A stretch of 64,000 nucleotides of DNA from an uncultured Candidatus Melainabacteria bacterium. GTDB taxonomy: Bacteria; Cyanobacteriota; Vampirovibrionia; Gastranaerophilales; Gastranaerophilaceae. A program made the translations under genes and the position numbers. Numbering within the stretch: the stretch's first letter is position 1; every line of letters starts with the position of its first letter. This document shows positions 1-7,532 of the stretch, piece by piece. The stretch covers positions 310,001 to 374,000 of the forward strand of contig CAKUTH010000001.1 of NCBI GenBank assembly GCA_934691935.1. The letters run 5' to 3'. The notes under the pieces are model-generated. The model saw nothing but the letters and a program-made list of their open reading frames with translations. It had not been told where the DNA came from and ran no database searches.

Positions 1-2
1 AA

Positions 3-143
3 GATTTCAATGCTATGAAAAATTATGAAGGCCTTGATATGTTGAGTTTTGGGTCGCAAAACTATAGAAACAACCCATTAGAAGTTGAAGCATATAACTT
101 CGGTGATAATATAGAAAAATTATTCAAAAAATTTATATCTTAA
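3..143 (+). CDS. C-terminal end of an unidentified protein (truncated by window start)
   Basis: The frame is open from base 3 to a TAA at 141-143 and encodes the last 46 residues of a protein whose start lies outside the window. The tail contains FGSQNYRNNPLEVEAYNFG and ends KLFKKFIS. A short N-P-x-E-x-E-A-Y stretch of this kind is seen at the end of some zinc-metalloprotease-like DUF families, but 46 residues are too few to name a family. No terminator is visible directly after it. The following ~200 bases to the repeat block carry nothing I can recognise. Confidence 0.6.
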   Translation, partial: DFNAMKNYEGLDMLSFGSQNYRNNPLEVEAYNFGDNIEKLFKKFIS

Positions 144-314
144 CGGTATTGTAGATTAGTTTTACTAAACCGACAATAGCAAAATACTCAAACTATTCTT
201 TAATTACTCAAGTGTAAGATTGGCTTTTAGAGTAAAGAAAAATGATTTATAATAGAAATAAAAATTTTATGTGAGTAGAAAAAGAGTAAAATGAGTATTT
301 TAAAAATTAAGCAC

Positions 315-341
315 TTAAAAAGCCACGTTATACGTGGCTTA
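315..341 (-). terminator. Rho-independent terminator-like hairpin, minus strand
   Basis: A hairpin with arms AAGCCACG and CGTGGCTT around a 5-base loop (320-340) is followed on the minus strand by TTTT. It lies just beyond the second tRNA-tail repeat and would end any transcript that reads through from tRNA-Glu. Confidence 0.55.
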
Positions 342-490
342 TTAAATGGTACCCCCAAGCAAATTCTCTTGCATCGTAGGCGAGCAACACGAGCCGTACG
401 AGGCAGGATACCCGAACGGGTAAAATCGCCGAATGTTCCGAATATCTGAGGAACATTCTCGATTCGAATTCAAGACACTAAAATTTTTGC

Positions 491-513
491 AAAAAAAATG
501 ACCCATAGGTCAC
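491..513 (-). terminator. Duplicated tRNA terminator inside repeat unit
   Basis: The hairpin GTGACC-TATG-GGTCA followed on the minus strand by a run of eight T is an exact copy of the terminator that follows tRNA-Glu, carried along in the tandem repeat. Confidence 0.6.
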
Positions 514-674
514 TTCTTTCATCTTATAAAAATTACCCCCAAGCGAATTCTCTTGCATCGTAGGCGAGCAACACGAGCCGTACGAGGCAGGATGCCCGAA
601 CGGGTAAAATCGCCGAATGTTCCGATTATCTGAGGAACATTCTCGATTCGAATTCAAGACACTAGAACTTTTGC

Positions 675-699
675 AAAAAAAAAATGACCCATAGGTCAC
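675..699 (-). terminator. Terminator of tRNA-Glu
   Basis: On the minus strand a short hairpin (GTGACC / GGTCA(T), loop TATG) is followed by ten T. It starts about 20 bases after the 3' end of tRNA-Glu and is the likely end of that transcript. Confidence 0.65.
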
Positions 700-720
700 T
701 TCTTTCATCTTATAAAAATT

Positions 721-792
721 ACCCCCAAGCGAATTCGAATCGCTGTCTACACCGTGAAAGGGTGTTGTCCTAGGCCTCTAGACGATGGGGGC
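721..792 (-). tRNA. tRNA-Glu (anticodon UUC)
   Basis: The minus strand reads GCCCCCATCGTCTAGAGGCC at the 5' end and closes with GCTTGGGGGT, giving a 7-bp acceptor stem. The anticodon arm is CACCC-TTTCAC-GGGTG-like with TTC in the loop, and the T loop TTCGAAT is present. The 72-base length without an encoded CCA fits bacterial tRNA-Glu. tRNA-Glu also supplies tetrapyrrole synthesis in organisms using the C5 pathway. The gene stands alone with its own promoter upstream. Confidence 0.93.
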
Positions 793-808
793 TCAATCGA
801 CAATTTCT

Positions 809-837
809 ATAGTATACAAAAAAAAAATCATTGTCAA
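809..837 (-). promoter_or_regulatory. Sigma70-type promoter of tRNA-Glu
   Basis: The minus strand has a perfect TTGACA (832-837), a 17-base spacer and TACTAT (809-814), with an overlapping TATACT alternative. It lies 17 bases before the tRNA 5' end. Confidence 0.6.
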
Positions 838-1000
838 CACTTTTGTTTTAGTTTTTCGTAAATTTTACTCAAATAATTAAATTATAATTAATTTCAGTGA
901 CTTTTTGGAAAATAACGTTAAAATAAAAATAGAGTTTGCAAGTAGTTTTAAATAGACTTTTAAAGCTACAGAGCAATCATTTTAAAAGGAGTTGATATAT

Positions 1001-3595
1001 ATGGCAGATTTCAATAAATTCACTAATTATTCTCAGGAAATTCTCAATTCCGCTGGGGCATGTATGAATGAATACAAAAATACAGAGCTTCAACCTGAGC
1101 ATGTCATGCTCGCCATGATTAAAGATGACGGGATCATTAAAGACTATTTGACCGAATTAAAACTTTTAAATCAAAGTTTTATCAATAAAATTGTCGGTGC
1201 TGTAAAAAGTTTTCCGACAGTGTCTGCGCCACCTTCAGGACAGGTTTTCTTGTCAACGCAAACATATAGACTGCTTGATTTGGCAGAAACCCAAGCAACA
1301 GAGCTAAAAGATGAATTTGTTGGCATAGAAGCTATACTTCTTGCCATGACAAAACTTGACAACAGCAACATCAAGCAAATTCTTCAAGCCGAAGGGGTTG
1401 ACGCAAATAAAGTTTTAAACGCAATGAAAAAAATAAGAGGTAATAAAAAAGTGGACAACAAAAATGCAGAAGAAAATATGAAAGCGCTTGAAAAATTTTC
1501 CACAGATTTGACGGCGCTTGCAAGAAAAGGAAAACTAGACCCTGTAATAGGTCGTGACGAAGAAGTTCGTCGTATCATACAAGTATTAAACAGACGTACA
1601 AAAAACAACCCTGTGCTTATCGGTGAACCTGGGGTTGGTAAAACCGCTATAGTAGAAGGGCTTGCTCAACGTATAGTTCGTGGCGATGTCCCAGAAAGTT
1701 TAAAAGACGTAAAACTCGTATCACTTGATATGGGAGCATTAGTTGCAGGTGCAAAATTCAGAGGTGAATTTGAAGAAAGACTTAAAGCTGTACTAAAAGA
1801 AGTTGAAGACTCGAATGGTGAGATTGTCATGTTTATTGATGAATTGCACACCGTTGTCGGTGCTGGCGCAACTGAAGGTTCTATGGATGCAGGCAACTTG
1901 TTAAAACCAATGCTTGCTCGTGGAGTTTTAAGAACAATCGGCGCTACAACCGTAAACGAATACCGCAAATACATCGAAAAAGACCCAGCCCTTGAAAGAC
2001 GTTTCCAACCAGTACTCGTTGGTGAACCGTCAGTTGAAGATACAATTTCAATTCTAAGAGGATTGAAAGAAAAATACGAAGTTCACCACGGCATAAGAAT
2101 TCTTGACAGTGCTTTAATCGCAGCGGCAAAACTTTCTGACAGATACATTACAGACAGGTTTTTACCTGACAAAGCAATTGACTTGATTGATGAAGCTGCT
2201 TCATCACTTCGTATTGAAATCGACAGCATGCCTGAAGAAATTGATAAGATGTTGCGTCAAAAAATTCAGTTTGAAATCGAACGTGAAGCCTTAAAAAAAG
2301 AGGATGACGACGATGCAAAAGCTAAAGTTGAAGATTTGACAAAACAAATCAACGAACTTGAAGGCAAAATCGGCAAACTTAAAGCTCAATGGGAATCTGA
2401 AAAAGCGTCTATCACAGGTGAAGCTGGAATTAAAGAAGAAATAGAAAAAGTTAAAAACCAAATAGACGAAGCTGAACGCAATACAGATTTGCAAACTGCT
2501 GCTGAACTCAAATACGGCAAACTTCTTGAACTTGAAAAACAGTTAAAAGCCGCTCAAAACAAAGAACATACTGAAAATAAGTTATTAAAAGAAGAAATCA
2601 CTGATGACGATATTGCAAACGTCGTAAGCAAATGGACAGGAATTCCTGTTACAAAACTTGTCGAAAGCGAAAAACAAAAATTATTGAACATGGAAGACAT
2701 TTTACACAAACGTCTTATCGGTCAAGAAGAAGCTGTCGACACTGTTTCTGATGCAATTCGCCGTGCTCGTTCTGGTTTAAAAGATCCAAAACGTCCGATT
2801 GGTACATTCTTATTCCTCGGTCCAACTGGGGTCGGCAAAACTGAACTTGCAAAATCTCTGGCAGAATTTATGTTTAATGATGAAGATGCATTAATTCGTA
2901 TTGATATGTCTGAATATATGGAAAAACATAACGTATCAAGACTTGTTGGAGCGCCTCCAGGATACGTTGGTTACGATGAAGGCGGTCAATTAACAGAAGC
3001 TGTTCGTAGAAAACCATATTCTGTTGTCTTGTTTGATGAAATCGAAAAAGCTCACCCTGATGTGTTCAACATCATGTTGCAAATCTTTGATGATGGTCGT
3101 CTGACCGACAGCAAAGGTAGAACTGTTGATTTCAAGAACACGCTTATAATAATGACTTCAAACATCGGAAGCGACATAATACTTGAAAACACATTGAATT
3201 CAATTGGTAGTACTCAAAACTTTGAAGATACTAAAGAAAAAGTTTTAGAAGTATTAAGAAGCCGTTTCAAACCAGAATTCTTAAACAGAATTGATGAAAC
3301 TATATTCTTCAAAGCATTGAATATGCAAGATTTGACAAAAATTGTCGATATTCAAATGGACTATTTGAGAAGATTATTAAAAGATCAAGAAATTGACTTT
3401 GAAATCACCCCTGATGCAAAAGAATTCTTAGCTACGCGCGGTTTTAACCCTGTATATGGTGCAAGACCACTAAAACGTGTAATCAGACAATTGATTGAAA
3501 ATCCATTGTCTAAACAAATCTTGGCACAAAAATTCTTGCGTGGCGACAAGGTGATAATTGATGTCAAAGACGACGAAATTGTGTTTAAAAAATAA
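1001..3595 (+). CDS. clpB: ATP-dependent disaggregase ClpB
   Basis: The 864-residue product matches ClpB in length and order: a double Clp N-domain (about 1-145), first AAA+ module with Walker A GEPGVGKT at residue 208, a charged coiled-coil middle domain (about 400-530), and a second AAA+ module with GPTGVGKT at residue 607, GYVGYDEGG pore loop and C-terminal D2 small domain. Family knowledge: a hexameric cytoplasmic chaperone that, with DnaK, extracts proteins from aggregates. The start at ATG 1001 is chosen because AAAAGGAG ends nine bases before it; the frame also has a TTG at 992 overlapping that site. No CIRCE-type heat-shock operator is visible upstream. It is monocistronic, closed by a strong terminator. 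Confidence 0.97.
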   Translation: MADFNKFTNYSQEILNSAGACMNEYKNTELQPEHVMLAMIKDDGIIKDYLTELKLLNQSFINKIVGAVKSFPTVSAPPSGQVFLSTQTYRLLDLAETQATELKDEFVGIEAILLAMTKLDNSNIKQILQAEGVDANKVLNAMKKIRGNKKVDNKNAEENMKALEKFSTDLTALARKGKLDPVIGRDEEVRRIIQVLNRRTKNNPVLIGEPGVGKTAIVEGLAQRIVRGDVPESLKDVKLVSLDMGALVAGAKFRGEFEERLKAVLKEVEDSNGEIVMFIDELHTVVGAGATEGSMDAGNLLKPMLARGVLRTIGATTVNEYRKYIEKDPALERRFQPVLVGEPSVEDTISILRGLKEKYEVHHGIRILDSALIAAAKLSDRYITDRFLPDKAIDLIDEAASSLRIEIDSMPEEIDKMLRQKIQFEIEREALKKEDDDDAKAKVEDLTKQINELEGKIGKLKAQWESEKASITGEAGIKEEIEKVKNQIDEAERNTDLQTAAELKYGKLLELEKQLKAAQNKEHTENKLLKEEITDDDIANVVSKWTGIPVTKLVESEKQKLLNMEDILHKRLIGQEEAVDTVSDAIRRARSGLKDPKRPIGTFLFLGPTGVGKTELAKSLAEFMFNDEDALIRIDMSEYMEKHNVSRLVGAPPGYVGYDEGGQLTEAVRRKPYSVVLFDEIEKAHPDVFNIMLQIFDDGRLTDSKGRTVDFKNTLIIMTSNIGSDIILENTLNSIGSTQNFEDTKEKVLEVLRSRFKPEFLNRIDETIFFKALNMQDLTKIVDIQMDYLRRLLKDQEIDFEITPDAKEFLATRGFNPVYGARPLKRVIRQLIENPLSKQILAQKFLRGDKVIIDVKDDEIVFKK

Positions 3596-3616
3596 AAAGC
3601 AACTCCATGTCTATTT

Positions 3617-3646
3617 AAAAAGACCTCATAAATTGAGGTCTTTTTC
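3617..3646 (+). terminator. Terminator after clpB
   Basis: A perfect hairpin with arms AAAAGACCTC and GAGGTCTTTT around ATAAATT is followed by more T. It sits 20 bases after the clpB stop. Confidence 0.85.
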
Positions 3647-3666
3647 TTATTCTAATGTAATATTTA

Positions 3667-4503
3667 TTATTTTACCCAAATATTAAATTGTATTTTTTCT
3701 TTTTGAGGGTTTATATCAACTTCTTTACCGCGGAAAGCAACCCCACAATAGTTGAAAAACTGTGCTGTTCGATTACTTTTATATTTTAAAATTTCAAATC
3801 CGTTTATTGTTAATGGGCTCTCTATTGTTATGGTTTTTCCGTCCACGGTTTTTGTTTTAAAATATTTAAAATAAATTTGCGCACTATCGTAATACCAGCC
3901 GTTATCATCAATATAATCAACTATTCCGTATATTAAAGCACCTTTTTTTAAATATAAATTTCCATCTTTATAAACATCTTTTACAAAAGAAAATTTAATT
4001 TTGTCACCAACTTCAATTTCATCATAGCAAGTTGAGATTTTTTGGGCAGGAGTAATCCTTACAGGAGTGTCCTCTGATTTTATATAATCACTAAAAAACA
4101 CTGTCATTTTTGTTTTGTCAGGTTGCAAAACAACTTCACCGCCACGAATTAGCACACTGGTTGTGCCGATAGAAACGTTGTTTGCAAACTCTTGGTGTTT
4201 TTTGTGTTCGCCACCTTTGACAAAAACCTCTCCAGAAAGTGTTTTGTCAGAATTCTTGTATTTAAAATCGCTTATAAATATAGATGCTTGTTCACCAGCA
4301 AAACCGTTTGGCTTAAGCTCTTTCAATACGCCTGTGACAATTTCGCCAGTATTAACATCTTTGAATTCTAAAACATCACCTTCCATCAAATTTTTGTTTG
4401 CTGTCGTGATTTTTTGCACTGGTGTCAATACTACAGGAACTTCTTCAGCAAAAGTTGAAATTCCAGTTAATAATATACAAATTAATATTAATTTTTTAAT
4501 CAT
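3667..4503 (-). CDS. Secreted protein of unknown function with two internal repeats
   Basis: The 278-residue product starts with a signal peptide (MIKKLILICILLTGISTFAEE) and has no other membrane segment, so it is probably periplasmic or outer-membrane associated. It seems to be built from two copies of one ~110-residue unit. Each opens with a similar phrase (VVLTPVQKITTANKNLMEGD near residue 24, VRITPAQKISTCYDEIEVGD near 147), followed by a V-x-G-D-x-I/L-x-F element and a beta-rich part ending in F-x-I-S/Y-F-K. I do not recognise the family. The start codon overlaps the stop of the upstream M48 protease by one base, so the two are translationally coupled and may act together. Confidence 0.8.
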   Translation of the reverse strand: MIKKLILICILLTGISTFAEEVPVVLTPVQKITTANKNLMEGDVLEFKDVNTGEIVTGVLKELKPNGFAGEQASIFISDFKYKNSDKTLSGEVFVKGGEHKKHQEFANNVSIGTTSVLIRGGEVVLQPDKTKMTVFFSDYIKSEDTPVRITPAQKISTCYDEIEVGDKIKFSFVKDVYKDGNLYLKKGALIYGIVDYIDDNGWYYDSAQIYFKYFKTKTVDGKTITIESPLTINGFEILKYKSNRTAQFFNYCGVAFRGKEVDINPQKEKIQFNIWVK

Positions 4504-5201
4504 TATAATTCATCCTTCAAATGTTTTCTTTTTTGTTTTTGTTGAAACGCGCTGATTTCTTTGCTCATAGAATATTCAAAATTTTTATATGAAGGCGTTT
4601 TGGTTAATGGTGAATTCAAATATTTTGGGTATTTGACATATATGTACTTATACATTTCAATAAGACGTTTTGAACCTTTTGGGTGAGTATAAGCAAAACC
4701 CCAATCAGAAACTGGTTCTCCAAAGATTTTATTACCCATAGTTATGGCAGCAATCGGGTCATATCCAGCTTTTACCATATAATCAATACCGTTTAAATCA
4801 GACTTTTGTTCATATTTCTTGCTATTTGATTGCATTGCAATATATTTAACCATGCCACCGTATGCTTCAACAGAATGTGCGATTTCATGAGCCAAGATAT
4901 AAGCCAATTCATCATCATTATCAATATATAAAAACAATGGCGTATAAATATTAACTTTTTTGTCATAAGGATTTGATGACGCATTTAGAACTTTTTTGTC
5001 ATTCACAACAAATATCGGAACTCTTTTTGGAATTTTGTTATCAATCATGATTTTTTGACCGACATTCAAAACTTTTTGTTCATCAATACCTTTTTTCTTC
5101 CAGAAGTTATCCATATTAACTCCGTGGATTACATAAACATCTTCAGCCATAGCAGACAAACCGATTGTCAAAACACATAATAAAAATAATATCTTTTTCA
5201 T
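4503..5201 (-). CDS. Secreted M48-family zinc metalloprotease
   Basis: The 232-residue product has a signal peptide (MKKILFLLCVLTIGLSAMAED) and a zinc site of the M48 type: HEIAH around residue 106, and a downstream E-x3-D-x2-G-x-D-Y helix (YEQKSDLNGIDYMVKAGYD) that supplies the third ligand and precedes the usual 'YDP' loop. A THP-x-G-S-x-R motif near residue 173 is also typical of small periplasmic M48 proteins such as LoiP/YcaL. It is shorter than BepA, with no TPR part. The role is probably envelope protein quality control (inference). A ribosome site GGAAA precedes the ATG. It forms a two-gene operon with the coupled duplicated-domain secreted protein. Confidence 0.88.
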   Translation of the reverse strand: MKKILFLLCVLTIGLSAMAEDVYVIHGVNMDNFWKKKGIDEQKVLNVGQKIMIDNKIPKRVPIFVVNDKKVLNASSNPYDKKVNIYTPLFLYIDNDDELAYILAHEIAHSVEAYGGMVKYIAMQSNSKKYEQKSDLNGIDYMVKAGYDPIAAITMGNKIFGEPVSDWGFAYTHPKGSKRLIEMYKYIYVKYPKYLNSPLTKTPSYKNFEYSMSKEISAFQQKQKRKHLKDEL

Positions 5202-5327
5202 AATATTTCCTTTCTTAAAACATTTTATCCAAAAATATTCAAAATTTCAAGTAAATGTAAAACTTTTATAAGGATGACGAATTTCATGTTATAATTAACT
5301 TATAGACATTAATTGGAGAGAAAAATT

Positions 5328-7172
5328 ATGTGCGGAATAGTTGGATATGTAGGTAACAGATCAGTTGTTGATATATTATTAGATGGATTGGAACAACTTG
5401 AATACAGAGGATACGATTCTTCTGGTATCGCTGTTATGTGCGATGATGATATAAAAGTTTATAAAGCAATCGGCAAACTTCAAAATTTGCGAGATGAGTT
5501 AAGAGGCAAAGAAAGCGAATTTACCGCTTCTACAATGGGTATAGGGCATATCAGATGGGCAACTCATGGTGCACCTACTGTATTGAATGCACACCCGCAC
5601 ACTTGTAATTGCGGAAACCTTGTAATTGTCCACAACGGTATTATTGAAAATTATAAAGAATTAAGAGAAAAATTATCAGCGCTTGGCTGTGTTTTCCGTT
5701 CTCAAACAGACACAGAAGCTGTTGCACATTTAGTTGCAAGAAAATATTCTCAATGCAACGATTTAACCGAAGCTGTAAGATTGGCAACTCAAGAAATTGA
5801 AGGAGCTTACGCTTTATGTGTTATGCACAATGACTGCAAGCACAAACTTGTTATTACTAAACGAAATGCACCATTGCTTGTCGGCATTGGCGAAGGCGAA
5901 TATTTTGCAGCATCAGATGTTCCTGCGATAATTAAACACACTAAAAAAGCTGTATATTTAACAGACAATCAAATCGCAACGCTGACACCAAATTCTATGG
6001 AAATAATTGATAAAGAAGGTAACAAAATTCAACCAAAAATTGAAATTTTACCTTGGGAGCCTGTGGCTTTAAGCAAAATGGGATACAAACACTTTATGCT
6101 TAAAGAAATTCACGAGCAACCTGATGTTATCAGAAACATTTTGGTCGGCAGACTTCATGCCCCAGATGAACACATAATATTGAATGAAGTTAAAATTAAC
6201 AAAGAAATTCTAAAAAAATTAAACAGAATTCAAATCATTGCTTGTGGAACTTCTTTACACGCAGGAATGATTGGTAAATATTTAATAGAAAGTTTCTGTG
6301 GAATAGCGGTTGACGTAGAAGCATCTAGTGAATATATTTACAGAAAAACTGTTACTGATGAAAACACTCTTGTAATAGGTGTATCTCAATCAGGCGAAAC
6401 CGCAGATACTTTGACTGCAATTAAACAAGCAAAAGCCAAAGGGTCACACATTTTGATTATAACAAACAGACCTGACAGTGCTATGGCTCGCGAAGCTGAC
6501 AGCTTAATCCCTGTAAATGCAGGTATTGAGGTTTCTGTAGCAGCGACAAAATCATATATTGCTCAGTTGATGGCATTTTATCTGTTATCGCTTTATATGG
6601 CGGAAATCAAAGACAGTATCGCAACTTCAACATTAACATCTTTAAAAGCAGAATTAATGGTTCTTCCTCAAAAGATTGAACAAATTCTTGCTCATAAAGA
6701 AGATATTCAAAAAGTTGCAAGAACTTATGCTGGAACTAAAGATTTTATCTATATTGCAAGAGGAATTAACTTCCCTACAGCATTGGAAGGAGCTTTGAAA
6801 CTGAAAGAAATCAGCTATATCAATGCAACAGGATATCCAGCTGGGGAATTAAAACACGGACCAATCGCAATGCTTGATGAAACAATGCCTGTTTTATCAA
6901 TCCTAATGAACGGTTCTGTTTACGAAAAACTTTTATCAAACAGTGAAGAAGCAAAAGCTCGTAATGCAAGAATGATAGCTCTTACTAACTCAAAAGATGA
7001 AAAATTAAATGATTTATTTGAAAGCATTATTAGAATTCCTGACGTGCAAGAGCTGTTTTCACCAATAATTGCAATGATTCCATTACAGTTGATAGCATAT
7101 TATATTGCAGAATTCTTAGGCAAAGACGTTGACCAGCCAAGAAACCTTGCAAAATCTGTTACGGTTGAATAA
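5328..7172 (+). CDS. glmS: Glutamine--fructose-6-phosphate aminotransferase (isomerizing)
   Basis: GlmS makes glucosamine-6-phosphate from fructose-6-phosphate and glutamine, the entry step to UDP-GlcNAc for peptidoglycan and lipid A. The product of 614 residues begins M-C-G-I-V-G, so the catalytic cysteine becomes residue 1 after Met removal; this fixes the start at 5328 rather than an in-frame codon 15 bases earlier. GGAGAG lies eight bases before it. The N-terminal class II glutaminase domain carries HIRWATHG; two SIS domains follow (CGTSLHAG, SQSGETADT) and the C-terminus is DQPRNLAKSVTVE, as in the family. No glmS ribozyme is seen in the short upstream region. A 52-aa gene follows after 2 bases. 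Confidence 0.97.
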   Translation: MCGIVGYVGNRSVVDILLDGLEQLEYRGYDSSGIAVMCDDDIKVYKAIGKLQNLRDELRGKESEFTASTMGIGHIRWATHGAPTVLNAHPHTCNCGNLVIVHNGIIENYKELREKLSALGCVFRSQTDTEAVAHLVARKYSQCNDLTEAVRLATQEIEGAYALCVMHNDCKHKLVITKRNAPLLVGIGEGEYFAASDVPAIIKHTKKAVYLTDNQIATLTPNSMEIIDKEGNKIQPKIEILPWEPVALSKMGYKHFMLKEIHEQPDVIRNILVGRLHAPDEHIILNEVKINKEILKKLNRIQIIACGTSLHAGMIGKYLIESFCGIAVDVEASSEYIYRKTVTDENTLVIGVSQSGETADTLTAIKQAKAKGSHILIITNRPDSAMAREADSLIPVNAGIEVSVAATKSYIAQLMAFYLLSLYMAEIKDSIATSTLTSLKAELMVLPQKIEQILAHKEDIQKVARTYAGTKDFIYIARGINFPTALEGALKLKEISYINATGYPAGELKHGPIAMLDETMPVLSILMNGSVYEKLLSNSEEAKARNARMIALTNSKDEKLNDLFESIIRIPDVQELFSPIIAMIPLQLIAYYIAEFLGKDVDQPRNLAKSVTVE

Positions 7173-7174
7173 AA

Positions 7175-7333
7175 ATGATTAAATCAGAAACTATAAATAT
7201 CAAAAAAATAGCAAATTTTGACAATTTGTATATTGAAAACGAGTTAAAAAAACTGCACTCAAACATCGTCCGTTGGGCTTTAATTGAGGTTAATGACGAT
7301 TTTTTAACAATAAGTTTATCTTACAATGCTTAA
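7175..7333 (+). CDS. 52-residue protein of unknown function, glmS-linked
   Basis: An ATG two bases after the glmS stop opens a frame of 52 codons ending TAA at 7331-7333. The protein is soluble, acidic to neutral, with the C-terminal phrase VRWALIEVNDDFLTISLSYN. It has no signal peptide, cysteine pair or DNA-binding motif that I can see. The tight spacing suggests translation from the glmS mRNA. The C-terminal phrase looks like a compact beta element and I believe similar short proteins occur in related genomes, but I cannot name a family. It is shorter than typical gene-finder cut-offs. Confidence 0.6.
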   Translation: MIKSETINIKKIANFDNLYIENELKKLHSNIVRWALIEVNDDFLTISLSYNA

Positions 7334-7351
7334 TATATATTAAAACATAAT

Positions 7352-7380
7352 TTGATTTTAAAAGTTGTCTGATGTACACT
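7352..7380 (+). promoter_or_regulatory. Promoter of metK
   Basis: TTGATT (7352-7357), a 17-base spacer and TACACT (7375-7380) predict a start near 7387, leaving a leader of about 145 bases before metK. Confidence 0.5.
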
Positions 7381-7387
7381 TTTTATT

Positions 7388-7532
7388 AGTACATTGTCGG
7401 GTCGGAATTAAAAACCTTACCGGCATTGAGTTCGCCATTTTGAGGGACATACCCCCGAAGAATTTCAAATGTGTCGAGATTTTTCGCTAACAATCAAAAT
7501 GACGGCCAAAAACAAATTAAGGAGAATTTAAA
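7388..7532 (+). promoter_or_regulatory. Long structured-looking metK leader; possible riboswitch of unidentified class
   Basis: The ~145-base leader is unusually GC-rich and patterned for this AT-rich genome. ACATT at 7391-7395 can pair with AATGT at 7468-7472, enclosing GGGTCGG, ACCGGC, GGC/GCC pairs and a TTCG...GAGGGA-CATA-CCCCC-GAA hairpin (7431-7459). A SAM-sensing element is expected in front of metK in many bacteria, and GAGGGA..CCC..GAA recalls a fragment of the SAM-I core, but the rest of the SAM-I consensus is missing. The metK Shine-Dalgarno AAGGAG is at 7518-7523, outside the enclosed part. No terminator hairpin with a T-run is present, so any control would be translational or via Rho. 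Confidence 0.35.

Larger units (their letters stand above)
351..720 (-). repeat. Two tandem ~185-bp repeats ending in copies of the tRNA-Glu 3' end
   Basis: Two near-identical units lie head to tail, 351-534 and 535-720, directly downstream of tRNA-Glu on the minus strand. Each unit finishes with a copy of the last 16 bases of the tRNA (GAATTCGCTTGGGGGT on the minus strand, ends at 535 and 351). Each carries its own perfect 9-bp hairpin (GAATGTTCC / GGAACATTC) and a short CCCGTTCGGG hairpin. The units differ at a few positions, and the unit at 351 has one base change in the tRNA-like end. A third tRNA-tail copy is the real tRNA at 721. This layout is what repeated duplication at a tRNA 3' end would give. 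Confidence 0.85.

Noticed and set aside
478..708. A 76-residue frame on the minus strand
   Set aside because: It lies entirely in the tandem repeat and its translation repeats itself (MKEVTYGSFF twice); it is a by-product of the repeats, with no ribosome site.
351..720. Possible CRISPR array
   Set aside because: Units are ~185 bp with no short spacers, and contain tRNA-tail sequence; not a CRISPR architecture.
992..1000. Alternative clpB start at TTG 992
   Set aside because: The codon overlaps the AAGGAG site that serves ATG 1001, and the added residues do not fit the ClpB start.
7431..7460. Canonical SAM-I riboswitch ahead of metK
   Set aside because: GAGGGA..CCC..GAA resembles one core segment, but the GAAACC/GCAACC segment, kink-turn and P1 sequence are not there.
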